Assembly (NCBI GenBank): GCA_027068085.1
Contig: JAMOUQ010000042.1
Coordinates: forward strand, 32,087 to 96,086
Source: Desulfobacteraceae bacterium
GTDB lineage: Bacteria; Desulfobacterota; Desulfobacteria; Desulfobacterales; Desulfosarcinaceae
Direction of reading: 5' to 3'
DNA length: 64,000 nt
Of the stretch, positions 27,435-36,538 are shown piece by piece. Under the pieces are notes generated by a model. The model did not search any database and had not been told where the DNA came from. It worked only from the letters and a program-made list of their open reading frames with translations. Each line of letters begins with the position of its first letter. Position 1 is the first letter of the stretch. The position numbers and the translations under genes are program-made.

Positions 27435-29555
27435 TTACAATCCGCGCAGGATGCGCATGGAGTTGAAAAGGGCCAGCAGGGCGGTGCCCACATCGGCAAA
27501 GACCGCCTCCCACATGGTGGCCAGTCCGGCGGCTCCCATGGCGATGAAAAAAGCCTTGATCGTAAAGGCCAGGGCTATGTTCTGCCGGACAACGCGCCGG
27601 GTGCGGCGGGCGATTCCGACCGCTTCGGCCACCTTCAGGGGTGAGCCGGTCATCAGGACCACGTCGGCGGCCTCGATGGCGGCATCCGAACCCAGGGCGC
27701 CCATGGCCATTCCCACGTCGGCCGCGGCGATCACCGGGGCGTCGTTGATTCCGTCACCCACGAAAACGGTCCGGCCGCCTGCTCCGGCCGCCTGCCGAAT
27801 CTTCCGGAAAACGGCCACCTTGTCCTCGGGCAAGAGATCGGCATGGAAGCTGTCAATACCCAGCTTGCGGGCCACGGCCGCGGCGGCACGGTGGTTGTCG
27901 CCGGTCAGCATTGCCAGGCGGGTGATGCCCTGCCGGCGCAGGGCCGCCATGGCCGGCACGGCATCCGGCTTGAGCCGGTCACCGATGACAAGATGGCCGG
28001 CGTACCGGCCGTCAACAGCCACGTGGACCACGGTGGTATCGAAGCTGCAGCGGGGATGGTCTATGGCTCTGGAGCGCAGCATGCGGTCGTTGCCCACCAT
28101 CACCCGGTGGCCGTCATAGTCGGCCAAGACCCCCTGGCCGGCCACCTCCAGGTGCTGTTTCAACAACTCCGGCCGCATCCGGCAGCCGGCCCGCCGACAG
28201 GCCGCCAGGATGGAAGCTGCTATAGGGTGCCCGCAACGGTATTCGGCGGCGGCGGCAAGCTCCAGCAGCCGCGTTTGTGAGAAACCTTCGGCCGGCACCA
28301 CCTGATTGACCTCAAAGACCCCTTGGGTGAGAGTGCCGGTCTTGTCGAATACCACGGCCCGGGCGGCGGCCAGGGCGTCGATGAAATTGGACCCCTTGAC
28401 CAGCACGCCCCTGCGGGAAGCCTTGCCGATGCCGGCAAAATAACCAAGGGGGATGCTGATAACCAGCGCACAGGGACAGGAGATAACCAGCAGCACCAGG
28501 GCGCGGTAGAGCCAGGTTCTGAAGTGCTGACCGTCCATCAGAAGGGGCGGGGCCGCGGCCACAACGGCAGCGGCCAGCACCACGGCCGGGGTGTAGTAGC
28601 GGGCAAAAGTGGTGATGAATCTTTCGGTGCGGGCCTTGTTGGCAGTGGCGTTTTCCACCAGGTCCATGATCCTGGCGACGGAAGACTCCCTGAAGGGCCG
28701 GGTCACCCGTACGGTGAGGGCGCCGCTGAGGTTGATCTGGCCGGCCAAAACCCTGTCGCCGGCGCCGGCGGCCACCGGCACCGGCTCCCCTGTCAGGGCC
28801 GAGGTGTCCAGACGGGAACTTCCCCTGACGATCTCTCCGTCCAGGGGCACCTTGTCGCCCGGACGCACCAGTATGGTCTGACCCGTGGCGACTGTCTCCG
28901 GCGCGACCTTCTCGAAGCCTCCACCTGTCTCCAGCAGGGCCCAGTCCGGCCTTGCGGCCAGCAGACCCCGGATGGAACGCCGCGAGCTGTCAACCGCCCG
29001 GTCCTGGAGCATTTCACCTGTTTTGTAAAAAATCATCACTCCCAGGGCCTCGGCATAGGCCTGGATGAATAAGGCCCCGCAGGTGGCGATTATCATCAGG
29101 GTGTTTTCGTCAAAGACGATCCCGCGCCTGAGGTTGCGCCAGGCGCTGCGGAAAACGTTTAGGCCGGCCATGCAATAGGCGCCGAGCACCAGGACCGGCT
29201 CGAGGACCGGGACGCTTGCCCGCAACCAGGCTCCCTTCCACAGCTCGATTGCCAGCAGGAATATGGAGGCCGCCAGCAAAACCGCTTGCCGGCGGGTATC
29301 GCTTTTCCGGGCCTCGTTGCCGGCGGCCGTTTCCTCTTGACCGCCGGGCACGACTTGCACCGAAGGCTCGATACGGCCGACCTCCTTCACAACCCGTTCC
29401 GGGTCGGCGGCGCTTACCCTGAGTGTCAGACTGGCGAAATCGACCCTGGCGTCATCGACACCTTCCAGTCTGCGCAGCCCCTGCTCTATCTTGTCCGCGC
29501 AGGCCGGACAATCCAGGTTGCGCAGGGTGAATCTTGCGGTCTTGGCCCGGGCCAT
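27435..29555 (-). CDS. Heavy-metal P1B-type ATPase (ZntA/CadA class)
   Basis: 706-residue cation exporter of the inner membrane. It has an N-terminal HMA domain with LDCPACADKI, then paired transmembrane helices. The actuator region with SALTGEPVPV follows, then the CPC membrane motif (SCPCALVISIPLG), the phosphorylation site VVFDKTGTLTQG, the HP motif in YRCGHPIAAS, and GDGINDAPVIA. The CPC class with an N-terminal GLDCPAC-like motif fits Zn/Cd/Pb (ZntA) rather than Cu transport. An ArsR/SmtB repressor gene lies 18 bp upstream on the same strand and probably controls it. Confidence 0.92.
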   Translation of the reverse strand: MARAKTARFTLRNLDCPACADKIEQGLRRLEGVDDARVDFASLTLRVSAADPERVVKEVGRIEPSVQVVPGGQEETAAGNEARKSDTRRQAVLLAASIFLLAIELWKGAWLRASVPVLEPVLVLGAYCMAGLNVFRSAWRNLRRGIVFDENTLMIIATCGALFIQAYAEALGVMIFYKTGEMLQDRAVDSSRRSIRGLLAARPDWALLETGGGFEKVAPETVATGQTILVRPGDKVPLDGEIVRGSSRLDTSALTGEPVPVAAGAGDRVLAGQINLSGALTVRVTRPFRESSVARIMDLVENATANKARTERFITTFARYYTPAVVLAAAVVAAAPPLLMDGQHFRTWLYRALVLLVISCPCALVISIPLGYFAGIGKASRRGVLVKGSNFIDALAAARAVVFDKTGTLTQGVFEVNQVVPAEGFSQTRLLELAAAAEYRCGHPIAASILAACRRAGCRMRPELLKQHLEVAGQGVLADYDGHRVMVGNDRMLRSRAIDHPRCSFDTTVVHVAVDGRYAGHLVIGDRLKPDAVPAMAALRRQGITRLAMLTGDNHRAAAAVARKLGIDSFHADLLPEDKVAVFRKIRQAAGAGGRTVFVGDGINDAPVIAAADVGMAMGALGSDAAIEAADVVLMTGSPLKVAEAVGIARRTRRVVRQNIALAFTIKAFFIAMGAAGLATMWEAVFADVGTALLALFNSMRILRGL

Positions 29556-29573
29556 GTCTTTTCCGTATTCCTT

Positions 29574-29954
29574 TCAGCGGCCCTGTTCCCGCACGTGTTC
29601 CATACCGAGCCTGAGCAGACGCCTGACATGCTCGTCGTCCAGGCTGTAGAAGACCACCTTGCCATCCCGCCGGGCCTTGACCAGCCTGGCCTGCTTTAGA
29701 TTGCGCAGCTGGTGGGAAACGGCCGGCTGCTTCATCTCAAGCAGGGCGCAAAGATCGCAGACGCACATCTCGGCCCGGCTCAGGGCCCAGAGGATGCCCG
29801 TTCTGGTGCTGTCGCCAAAGGCCTTGAACAGGTCGGCCAGCTCGTAGAGATGGACCGGATCGGGCATGGCCTCTGCCACCGTGGCGATAACATCCTGATG
29901 GATACCTTTGACGGCGCAGGTTTCGACCTCCGCCGGCACGGATACAGGTTTCAT
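29574..29954 (-). CDS. ArsR/SmtB family metal-responsive repressor
   Basis: 126 residues from ATG at 29954, chosen because GGAAAGGGGG precedes it; the ATG at 29978 lies inside the putative operator and has no ribosome-binding site. A winged helix is visible (LADLFKAFGDSTRTGILWAL, then KQPAVSHQLRNLKQARLV, then GKVVFYSLDD). The ELCVCDL-like sequence EMCVCDLCALLE places a CxC(x2)C cluster at the alpha-3 metal site, as in CadC/ZiaR-type sensors of Cd, Pb, Zn or As. It is the first gene of the repressor-ATPase operon and is likely autoregulated. Confidence 0.9.
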   Translation of the reverse strand: MKPVSVPAEVETCAVKGIHQDVIATVAEAMPDPVHLYELADLFKAFGDSTRTGILWALSRAEMCVCDLCALLEMKQPAVSHQLRNLKQARLVKARRDGKVVFYSLDDEHVRRLLRLGMEHVREQGR

Positions 29955-29976
29955 CTCGGCCCCCTTTCCTTTTATC

Positions 29977-29996
29977 ATATGTTCATATATGCATAT
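29977..29996 (-). promoter_or_regulatory. Putative ArsR/SmtB operator
   Basis: An AT-rich imperfect dyad directly before the repressor start in an otherwise GC-rich genome. ATATG (29977-29981) and CATAT (29992-29996) flank an internal TTCATATA. Read on the minus strand it contains the half-site ATATGAAC, typical of SmtB/CadC operators. Confidence 0.5.
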
Positions 29997-30039
29997 ATCA
30001 ATACGAAGTCAAGGACATTGGCGCCTGTCCAAAACAAAA

Positions 30040-30071
30040 CCCCGGAAAAGCCGCTGCGGCTTTTCCGGGGC
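30040..30071 (-). terminator. Strong rho-independent terminator
   Basis: CCCCGGAAAAGCCGC (from 30040) pairs perfectly with GCGGCTTTTCCGGGG (to 30071). On the minus strand it is followed by TTTTGTTTT. It would terminate transcripts of the single-domain response regulator or the remnant gene upstream of it. Confidence 0.8.
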
Positions 30072-30103
30072 CGGTTTATCCTTTCAGGAAAAAAATTCGG
30101 TCT

Positions 30104-30258
30104 CTACATGAAGCGGTACTGCACTGCGAAAGATATGCCCCAGACATCCTTTTCAAGCTCGGTATTGGCGGGGGCGCGGCTTCCGGCGCTTTTGGGGGCG
30201 GCAGAAAGTATGGTCCGGTTTTTGTCCCGCGGCTGCCTGGGATGCGCAAAGCCGCTCA
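30104..30258 (-). pseudogene. Possible 3' remnant of an outer-membrane porin gene
   Basis: On the minus strand, one open frame ends with a stop at about 30104. Its last residues (about VWGISFAVQYRFM) look like a closing beta-strand with a near-terminal YRF, the kind of ending seen in outer-membrane barrels. Directly downstream is the strong terminator at 30040-30071. The upstream part of this frame runs into the C-terminal coding region of the response regulator in a different frame, so no start or barrel body exists. I read this as a truncated tail left by a rearrangement. Chance similarity is possible because only about 15 residues are convincing. Confidence 0.3.
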
Positions 30259-30657
30259 TCAAGCGAGGATGGACTCGATGGTGCGCGCCAAGACGGTCAT
30301 CTTGAAGGGCTTTTGTAAAAATGCACAACAGCCCTTTTTCATAATTCTCCGGGCCTGGTCATCGAGGCTGTAACCGCTGGAGAGAATGACCCTGGTTTCG
30401 GGATCCATTTCCCAGATGGCATCGGAGGTGGCTTCGCCATCCATATCCGGCATGCTCAGGTCCAGGATTACAAGGTCGACCCTTTCTTTCCAGCGCCCAT
30501 AAATCTCCACGGCCTGCCTGCCTCCCCGGGCAGTTATCACCTGATATCCGAGAGCTTCCAGGACCTCGCGGCCCACATCACGAATCATCTCTTCGTCGTC
30601 GACCAGCAGTATCAGCCCCCTGGCCTTGCTGTCCGGTTCAAATGTTCCGTCATCCAT
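30259..30657 (-). CDS. Single-domain response regulator
   Basis: 132 residues consisting of a receiver domain only. Visible features are the acidic pair in LLVDDEEMI, the phospho-acceptor Asp in LVILDLSMPDMDG, Ser in VILSSGYS, and the conserved Lys in FLQKPFKM. There is no output domain, so it would act by protein contact or in a phosphorelay with an unlinked kinase. No kinase gene is adjacent. The region upstream (30658-30922) contains no gene. Confidence 0.88.
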   Translation of the reverse strand: MDDGTFEPDSKARGLILLVDDEEMIRDVGREVLEALGYQVITARGGRQAVEIYGRWKERVDLVILDLSMPDMDGEATSDAIWEMDPETRVILSSGYSLDDQARRIMKKGCCAFLQKPFKMTVLARTIESILA

Positions 30658-30758
30658 CGAAGTCGCTCTCCACCCCGGCTTTCAGGTCGGTCATTTCCAA
30701 GACATGCCATCTATGGTCTGCATCCGGACACAGGTGATCACGCCTGCGCCGGCAAGGC

Positions 30759-30773
30759 CTATCATTTTGATAG
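30759..30773. promoter_or_regulatory. Short perfect dyad upstream of the response regulator
   Basis: CTATCA-TTT-TGATAG is a perfect 6-3-6 inverted repeat about 100 bp before the regulator start, with a TTGACA on the minus strand at 30802-30797. It could be an operator. There is no T-run for a terminator. Confidence 0.25.
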
Positions 30774-30922
30774 TTTGGATTATTTTGCCTCAGGATTGTC
30801 AAGAATGCAACAGCTATGATCGGGTATTGGGGGCGAAAGGGTACCGGCGATTTGAAACCACGGCACCTTGCCGAAGCCGGGACAGGCATTGAGATAGGCA
30901 GGGACTTCCTGTCAGGGGTGTC

Positions 30923-31384
30923 TCAAGTTCGGACCGCATTGGAGCGGCAGACAATGGATCCCAGCAGATAGAGGCCTGCCAGGAGCAAAGCCAGGTCGCG
31001 GGAAAAGGTTATCATGCCGGCCGAATGCCCGGCCCCGCCGCTTCCGAAACAGCCGCAGCTGACATTGAGCCCCCTGGCCAGGTTGAAACCGGCCACCGAA
31101 AGAAAGACAAACAGCAGAATGTCGGCCAGAACCACGGCCGATTCAAGCCACCACCCTGCAACAAGCAATATTCCGACTTCCAGTTCGATCCAGGGCAGAA
31201 CCAGGGCAAAGGGATTCACGAGCAAAGGCGGCAAGATCTGGTAGTTGAATACGGCACCGGCAAAATCCGCAGGATGAAGTATTTTCGGCACGGCGGCTAT
31301 TATGAACACAAATCCGAGGCCGATCCTGACCAGGTTGAAACAGATCTTACTCCTGAAAAATCCGGCAAAATCGATTTTTGTCAC
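30923..31384 (-). CDS. MauE/DoxX-like redox-associated membrane protein
   Basis: About 153 residues from a GTG at 31384. The frame stays open upstream to 31552, so the start is uncertain. Four membrane helices are visible: NLVRIGLGFVFIIAAVPKILHP, an internal pair with LPWIELEVGILLVAG, and a C-terminal helix. A conserved CGCFG motif lies in the loop before the last helix. This pattern belongs to the MauE/DoxX group, implicated in methylamine dehydrogenase maturation and more generally in disulfide or thiol chemistry. The partner is unknown. The upstream neighbour lolA is a separate transcription unit. Confidence 0.7.
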   Translation of the reverse strand: MTKIDFAGFFRSKICFNLVRIGLGFVFIIAAVPKILHPADFAGAVFNYQILPPLLVNPFALVLPWIELEVGILLVAGWWLESAVVLADILLFVFLSVAGFNLARGLNVSCGCFGSGGAGHSAGMITFSRDLALLLAGLYLLGSIVCRSNAVRT

Positions 31385-31666
31385 CCGGCCCTGCACGCAA
31401 ACAATTCCCCCGCCTGCAAATTCATAAAATTGAAATCCGACCATCCAGCCGTCGTCTGCTAAGTACAAATAGCATACCCCGGAAAAGAAGCAATCCCTGC
31501 TTCCGTCACCTGCGGCCCCGTCCGGGCCATGGCCGCTTGCGGTCTGATTCAATTTGTACCGCAGCCGTTTCAGACAAGCACGGCTTCAGATCGCAGGCCG
31601 CTGTCTGCTCGGCGCAGGCAGAAAGTGCCCGGCCGAATGTATATTATACCCGCCCTGTCGCCGCCC

Positions 31667-32353
31667 TCACGGTTCAATTTCGACGACCTCCACATTCTCG
31701 GGCGGCTCAAACTCAAACAGACTGTCAGGCAAAGCGGCCTTGAAATCGTAATTGTTCATCACTATGCGGGTTTCGTCGCCATAGGCATTGTATGTCACTA
31801 TCTGCCCGATACAATAATTCTTCCGGGAAACAGAGACAACGATCCGGCTGATCTCGGCCCCCGGATCGGAGGGAACAAGATTTATTCTCCAGTAGTCCGG
31901 GTTTTGGCTTGGAACCAGCGTTATCTTGAAATTTTTGCGCAGTTGGCTCATGTCGGAAAGAAAGGCAGCCCCCTTGCCCCGGCCGAACATGTCCGGAGCC
32001 TTACCAACCATTACCTGCTTGTCCAAAGGTCTGTAGATCCACAGACGCCGGCCATTGGTAATGACTATCTGCTGTTCCGGCTTGCTGTATTGCCAGCGCA
32101 TCTTTCCCGGCCTTTTGACCCATACCCGTCCCTCGGCCGAATCGGATATATCCATGGCTTTCAATGTTGAATGCTGAAAAAAATCGGCCGCAAATCCAGG
32201 GCCCGCATAACGCTTTTCTATTGCGTCCAGAACCGCATCGAGGCTGTCCCGGGCAAAAAGACCGGCCGCCGGTGCAATGCAAACAATAACAACGGCGGCT
32301 GCAATGACAAAAACAGCGGGCGTTACGGACACCACCTTGCGGGAAATCATCAT
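31667..32353 (-). CDS. lolA: Outer-membrane lipoprotein carrier LolA
   Basis: Periplasmic chaperone that ferries lipoproteins from LolCDE to the outer membrane. 228 residues with an N-terminal signal peptide (hydrophobic stretch about residues 8-33). The mature part has the LolA signatures FFQHSTLKAMDISDSAEGRVWVKRPGKMRWQY, ITNGRRLWIY and the C-terminal DSLFEFEPPENVEV. AAGGAG stands 9 bp before ATG at 32353, and a second ATG follows immediately. No other lol gene is nearby. Confidence 0.9.
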   Translation of the reverse strand: MMISRKVVSVTPAVFVIAAAVVIVCIAPAAGLFARDSLDAVLDAIEKRYAGPGFAADFFQHSTLKAMDISDSAEGRVWVKRPGKMRWQYSKPEQQIVITNGRRLWIYRPLDKQVMVGKAPDMFGRGKGAAFLSDMSQLRKNFKITLVPSQNPDYWRINLVPSDPGAEISRIVVSVSRKNYCIGQIVTYNAYGDETRIVMNNYDFKAALPDSLFEFEPPENVEVVEIEP

Positions 32354-32461
32354 TGTAAGGTTCTCCTTGAGTTTGAATAAATTTTCAGAAGATTACCACA
32401 GGTTGAACCTTGCATGCAATTCCCGTCGCCGGCGGCCCCGGCCGGATTACAGACATGGAGA

Positions 32462-33295
32462 TCACGGCCCGGCGGGCAGAGATCCGAAAACCGCCAGACA
32501 AATTTCATCCAGCAATGCCAGTTTGCGCCGCACCGCATGCTCATCCACATACGGCACGCGCACCCCGCTTGAAAGTGCGTATTCAAATCCGGACTGCCGG
32601 CGGAAAGCATCTATACGGGCCGCCTTTGCCAGGGTTTCGGTGCAACCGTTGCGTTGGGCCGCCAGGAAACCGAATGCGTCCAGCCCGCGGGGCCACTGAT
32701 CGAGAGAAAGGACCAGCATCTCGAAAATTTCAGGGAAATTCTCATGCCCGCACATCAACCCCGCAAGCTCGGCCGTGAAGGCCGCGCTTGCGGCATGAAA
32801 GCGGCAGCGCCGATTGCGCATCAGTACCTGGAGACCGCGGCCCGCCTTGCCCGGGCAATACGCTTCCAGGGCCTTGCTGACCACCGGATCACAGGACCAA
32901 TCCAGGTTTAGCCGCCTGACGAAGGCTTCTATGATTTCCGGTGACAGGAAAACCGGCAGCGGGATTTGTCCGTCGGGCAGCAAAACGATACTCTGCATTT
33001 TCCCGGCGGCAAGCTGCCTCAAGAGGCGATCCACTTGCTTCTTTTCCAGCCCGCATCCGGACAAAAAGATTTCCAGCTCAAGTTGCAGGGAAATGGAAGG
33101 GGAAAAAACCAGATCCAGAACCGCCGCGGATTCACTGCTGCCGGCAGCCGTAAACACCTGGCGCAGCTGTTGGCCGGTGACGGCTCCCAGGCCGGAAGCC
33201 ATGAAATCCAGCACGTCTTCACCGAGGGCCACAGGTTTTTGCAGGGCAGCCGTTATGGTTTCTGCAATCCGCGAAAAATCGGCACACCGGTCCAT
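32462..33295 (-). CDS. Unrecognised soluble protein
   Basis: 277 residues with no signal peptide or membrane segment and mainly helical composition. Cysteines are scattered (CGLEKKQ, WSCDP, EAYCPGK, RNRRCRF). I do not recognise a family. The ribosome-binding site at ATG 33295 is weak. Codon use and GC are like its neighbours, and the frame is long and on the same strand as the lolA and hybrid-kinase genes, so it is probably real. It ends 108 bp before lolA. Confidence 0.55.
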   Translation of the reverse strand: MDRCADFSRIAETITAALQKPVALGEDVLDFMASGLGAVTGQQLRQVFTAAGSSESAAVLDLVFSPSISLQLELEIFLSGCGLEKKQVDRLLRQLAAGKMQSIVLLPDGQIPLPVFLSPEIIEAFVRRLNLDWSCDPVVSKALEAYCPGKAGRGLQVLMRNRRCRFHAASAAFTAELAGLMCGHENFPEIFEMLVLSLDQWPRGLDAFGFLAAQRNGCTETLAKAARIDAFRRQSGFEYALSSGVRVPYVDEHAVRRKLALLDEICLAVFGSLPAGP

Positions 33296-33378
33296 AGCGG
33301 TCTTTTACCACAGCCGTGGCTGCCGTCAACCTCGCCGGTAGCCGTCGTCCGCAAGATGGCCTCGGCAGCTGTCATTTT

Positions 33379-33696
33379 TCAGCCGCCGAAAACGGCAGCC
33401 ACTTGATCGATGCGCACCTTCAGTTCCTGAACGGCCTCGCTTACTCCATCCAGCTTGTTGTCCCGGGCCTGGTTTTCAATCTGCTTGGCAAGAGTGTGAA
33501 TGTCCATCAATCCCAGGTTGCCGGCCGCTCCGCTAAGGGTATGGGCCGACTTCATCACCTGCTCCACATCCCGGCTTGCGGCGGCCGTCTGCAAACGGTC
33601 GAAATCCGCCGCCCCGGTCTCGACGAAAAGCTCGACCAGTTCCTTGAACTCGTCTTCCTCCAATCCCAGGCGGGCGCCAAGTTCCTTGAAGTTCAT
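33379..33696 (-). CDS. Histidine phosphotransfer (Hpt) protein
   Basis: 105 residues, mostly helical. The phospho-acceptor His lies in MKSAHTLSGAAGNLG, the hallmark of Hpt domains. The start ATG (33696-33694) overlaps the TGA of the upstream hybrid kinase as ATGA, which indicates translational coupling. It would accept phosphate from the receiver domains of that kinase and pass it to another receiver. The GGAGGAAAG ribosome-binding site lies within the kinase's end. Confidence 0.92.
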   Translation of the reverse strand: MNFKELGARLGLEEDEFKELVELFVETGAADFDRLQTAAASRDVEQVMKSAHTLSGAAGNLGLMDIHTLAKQIENQARDNKLDGVSEAVQELKVRIDQVAAVFGG

Positions 33697-35759
33697 GATC
33701 TTTCCTCCTTTGAAAGAACATAGTTGTTGACCATCTCGAAAACCACCTCGCGCTTGATCGGCTTGGTAACATAATCGTTCATTCCGACCTCGAGGCACTT
33801 TTCACGATCCCCCTTCATGGCATGGGCCGTCATGGCCACGATGGGAATCTCGGTAAATCCCTCGGATCTCAATTTGCCGGTCGCTTCCATGCCGTCCATC
33901 TCCGGCATCTGGACATCCATGAAAATCAGATCGAAATCTCCCGGCCTGCGACGCATCATTTCCAGAACTTCAACCCCGTTGTTGGCCAGCTCGACCTGGT
34001 ATCCGGCCTTGGTCAGCATTATCTTGGCCAGTTTCTGGTTGACCGGGTTGTCTTCGGCCAGCAAAATCCTGACCGAGCGCTTCAACTGTTCCCGCACCGA
34101 ATACTCGGTATGGATAGATCTTCCATTATCGCTGCGGTCTTCCTCCACCGACCGGCCCAGCAGGCGCTTGATCATCTGCAGCAGCTTGTTGCGCCTGACC
34201 GGCTTGGACAAAAAGCCGTCGAAGCCGGCCTCTTTCGATTTGCGGGCATCGCGCTGCATCGAAGCCGCCAGGGCTATCAGAACGGCCCCTTTCATCCCGT
34301 CCATGGCCCTTATCCGTCTGGCCAGGGTAAAACCATCCAGGTCCGGCATGCCCAGGTCTATCAGGCACAAGTCATATACTCCGTCCCGGCCGCCGGCCTT
34401 TCCAAGTGTTTCCAGAGCCTTTTGGCCGGAATCCAGGACAGTGACCTCCAGCCTGGCGTTTTTCAACATATGCTCGATGATGCGGCCGCTGGTCCGGTTG
34501 TCATCCACCACCAGGACCCTTCGCCCGGTCAGTTCAGCCGGCACAAAGCGCCGGTGAGGTCTGTCCGGCACCTTTTCGAGCCAGGCAGTGAAATGAAAGA
34601 CACTGCCCTTGCCGACGGTGCTTTCGGCCCAGGCATAACCGCCCATCATTTTCGCCAGCTGGCGGCAGATGGAAAGACCCAGCCCCGTACCGCCGTATTT
34701 CCGGGTCGTCGAACCATCGGCCTGCTGGAAAGGCTCGAAGATCGATTCCAGCTTGTCGCTGGGAATGCCGGCGCCGGTATCGCGTACGGTGGCATGCAGC
34801 ATGATGCGGGTTTCGTCCTCTTCCTCGACCTCGAGGGCAAGCTCTATCTCCCCGGCCTCGGTAAACTTGGGTGCGTTGCCCAGCAGGTTGGTTATAACTT
34901 GCCGGAAACGGAGCGGATCGCCTTTGACCACGGTGGGAACATCGTCACCGACATGACAGAGCAATTCCACCGGCTTGTCCCCGATCCGGGGCCGTATCAG
35001 TTCGCAGACATCGTAGACCAGCAGCTCGGGATCGAATTCAATCGATTCGAATTCCAGCTCTCCTGACTCGATCTTGGAAAAATCGAGGATATCGTTTATC
35101 AGCGACAGCAGGGCCTCGCCGCTGCGCTTGATGGTCTCGGTATAATCGCGTTGCAGCTCGTCCAGTCCGGTTTCCAGCAAAAGGTCCGTAAAACCGATTA
35201 CCCCGTTCATGGGAGTCCGGATCTCATGGCTCATGTTTGCCAGAAACTGGCTTTTGGCCCGGTTGGCCGCTTCAGCCTCTTCCTTTGCTTTTTTAAGATC
35301 CTCTTCGAATTCTTTGCGTTTGGTTATATCTTCTATCGTGCCGGTGTACCTGGCTCCCGTGTCAGAGAAGACCGGCGAGGTGTGAAGATGAATCCAGCGC
35401 TGTTTTTTATCGGCGGCGACTATGCGGCATTCGGTGGAATAAGACTCCAGTTCCTTCAGAGCCTGTTCCAGCTGGCCTACCACCAGCTGCCTGTCGTCAG
35501 GGTGAAGGTAGTCCCGCCAATCGACGACCAGGCTTTCCACCAGGGTCAGGCCGAAAATATCCTGAAAACTAGTATTGGTGTATAGAAGACTGCCGTTTTC
35601 ATCCATCTCGAATACTCCGAAATGGATGGTCTCCGAAATCAGCCTGAAACGTTCTTCACTCTCTTTGAGGGCAGCCTGGGTTTTGCGGGAGTTTTCCTGC
35701 TCCTGCTCAAGGGCTTTCACCTTTTTGACCAATTCGATGATTGTAGCATTACTGGACAT
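33693..35759 (-). CDS. Cytoplasmic hybrid sensor kinase PAS-HisKA-HATPase-REC-REC
   Basis: About 688 residues from ATG at 35759, with GGAGAGCC upstream; an in-frame ATG at 35804 would add 15 residues. It has no membrane helix. The order is coiled coil (about 1-45), PAS (about 45-170), HisKA with [14 protein letters not shown], HATPase with [12 protein letters not shown], a first receiver (VLVVDDNRT, acceptor in [12 protein letters not shown]) and a second receiver ([12 protein letters not shown], acceptor in [13 protein letters not shown]). Coupled with the Hpt gene, it forms a BarA/ArcB-like phosphorelay. The final output is not encoded nearby, although the CheY-like protein just upstream (divergent) is a candidate. 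Confidence 0.92.
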   Translation of the reverse strand: MSSNATIIELVKKVKALEQEQENSRKTQAALKESEERFRLISETIHFGVFEMDENGSLLYTNTSFQDIFGLTLVESLVVDWRDYLHPDDRQLVVGQLEQALKELESYSTECRIVAADKKQRWIHLHTSPVFSDTGARYTGTIEDITKRKEFEEDLKKAKEEAEAANRAKSQFLANMSHEIRTPMNGVIGFTDLLLETGLDELQRDYTETIKRSGEALLSLINDILDFSKIESGELEFESIEFDPELLVYDVCELIRPRIGDKPVELLCHVGDDVPTVVKGDPLRFRQVITNLLGNAPKFTEAGEIELALEVEEEDETRIMLHATVRDTGAGIPSDKLESIFEPFQQADGSTTRKYGGTGLGLSICRQLAKMMGGYAWAESTVGKGSVFHFTAWLEKVPDRPHRRFVPAELTGRRVLVVDDNRTSGRIIEHMLKNARLEVTVLDSGQKALETLGKAGGRDGVYDLCLIDLGMPDLDGFTLARRIRAMDGMKGAVLIALAASMQRDARKSKEAGFDGFLSKPVRRNKLLQMIKRLLGRSVEEDRSDNGRSIHTEYSVREQLKRSVRILLAEDNPVNQKLAKIMLTKAGYQVELANNGVEVLEMMRRRPGDFDLIFMDVQMPEMDGMEATGKLRSEGFTEIPIVAMTAHAMKGDREKCLEVGMNDYVTKPIKREVVFEMVNNYVLSKEERS

Positions 35760-36017
35760 CTGCACCGGCTCTCCGCTTTCTGGACCGCCACCGGCCTGCA
35801 GCAAAAAAGACCCCTCTCTGCAGCAGGCTTTGCCTGACTTTCAATGGTCGCTGGATATATCGGCAAAAGACGGAGTCAACTTTAGCCGGTGCATTGCCGC
35901 GGACTGTCTGCAAAAAAAACTAAAGTAAGAGGCCGCCGGTGCCGTTAACTAGGATGCAATTTCTCGTGTTGCGCAAACGGCCGAAACGGACAAAAGAAAC
36001 GCTGGGAGATTTCTTTC

Positions 36018-36401
36018 ATGGCATACAAGATACTTACCGTAGACGACAGCAAGACCATCCGCATGATTGTCAAAAAAGCCTTCTCGCCTTACAACTGTAA
36101 CGTTCTGGAAGCCGAAAACGGCGTGGAAGGCCTGGCCCTGGCCGCCAAGGAAAAACCCGATCTGATCATCCTCGATATTACCATGCCGGTGATGACCGGC
36201 ATCGAGATGCTGGAAAAACTCAAGGCCGAAAAAGACCTCAAGGATATCCCTGTCATCATGCTGACGGCAGAATCTGGCAAGGACAGCGTCATGAAGATCG
36301 TCAAGATGGGCATCAAGGATTATGTCGTCAAGCCTTTCAAGGGCGACCAACTGATCGACAGGGTAAAAGGAATCCTGAAACTGGCCCCCAAGCAAGTCTG
36401 A
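36018..36401 (+). CDS. CheY-like single-domain response regulator
   Basis: 127 residues, a receiver domain only. The acidic residues are in ILTVDDSKTIRM, the acceptor Asp in LIILDITMPVMTG, Thr in IMLTAESG and Lys in YVVKPFKGDQL. It is divergent from the hybrid kinase/Hpt pair, 258 bp away, and may receive phosphate from that Hpt; this is inference from proximity. AGGAGATTTCTTTC-like sequence precedes ATG at 36018. Confidence 0.9.
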   Translation: MAYKILTVDDSKTIRMIVKKAFSPYNCNVLEAENGVEGLALAAKEKPDLIILDITMPVMTGIEMLEKLKAEKDLKDIPVIMLTAESGKDSVMKIVKMGIKDYVVKPFKGDQLIDRVKGILKLAPKQV

Positions 36402-36538
36402 GATAACCGCGATTGCATATTGACCTTGACGCCGCCCGGCATCCGATGCCATGGTGGCGTTTTGCTTGTCCGGTTGTCCGGAGACAGCCGCAGCGACCAT
36501 TGCTCCATAGTCAAACGCGGTCATAACAGGGGGATACA

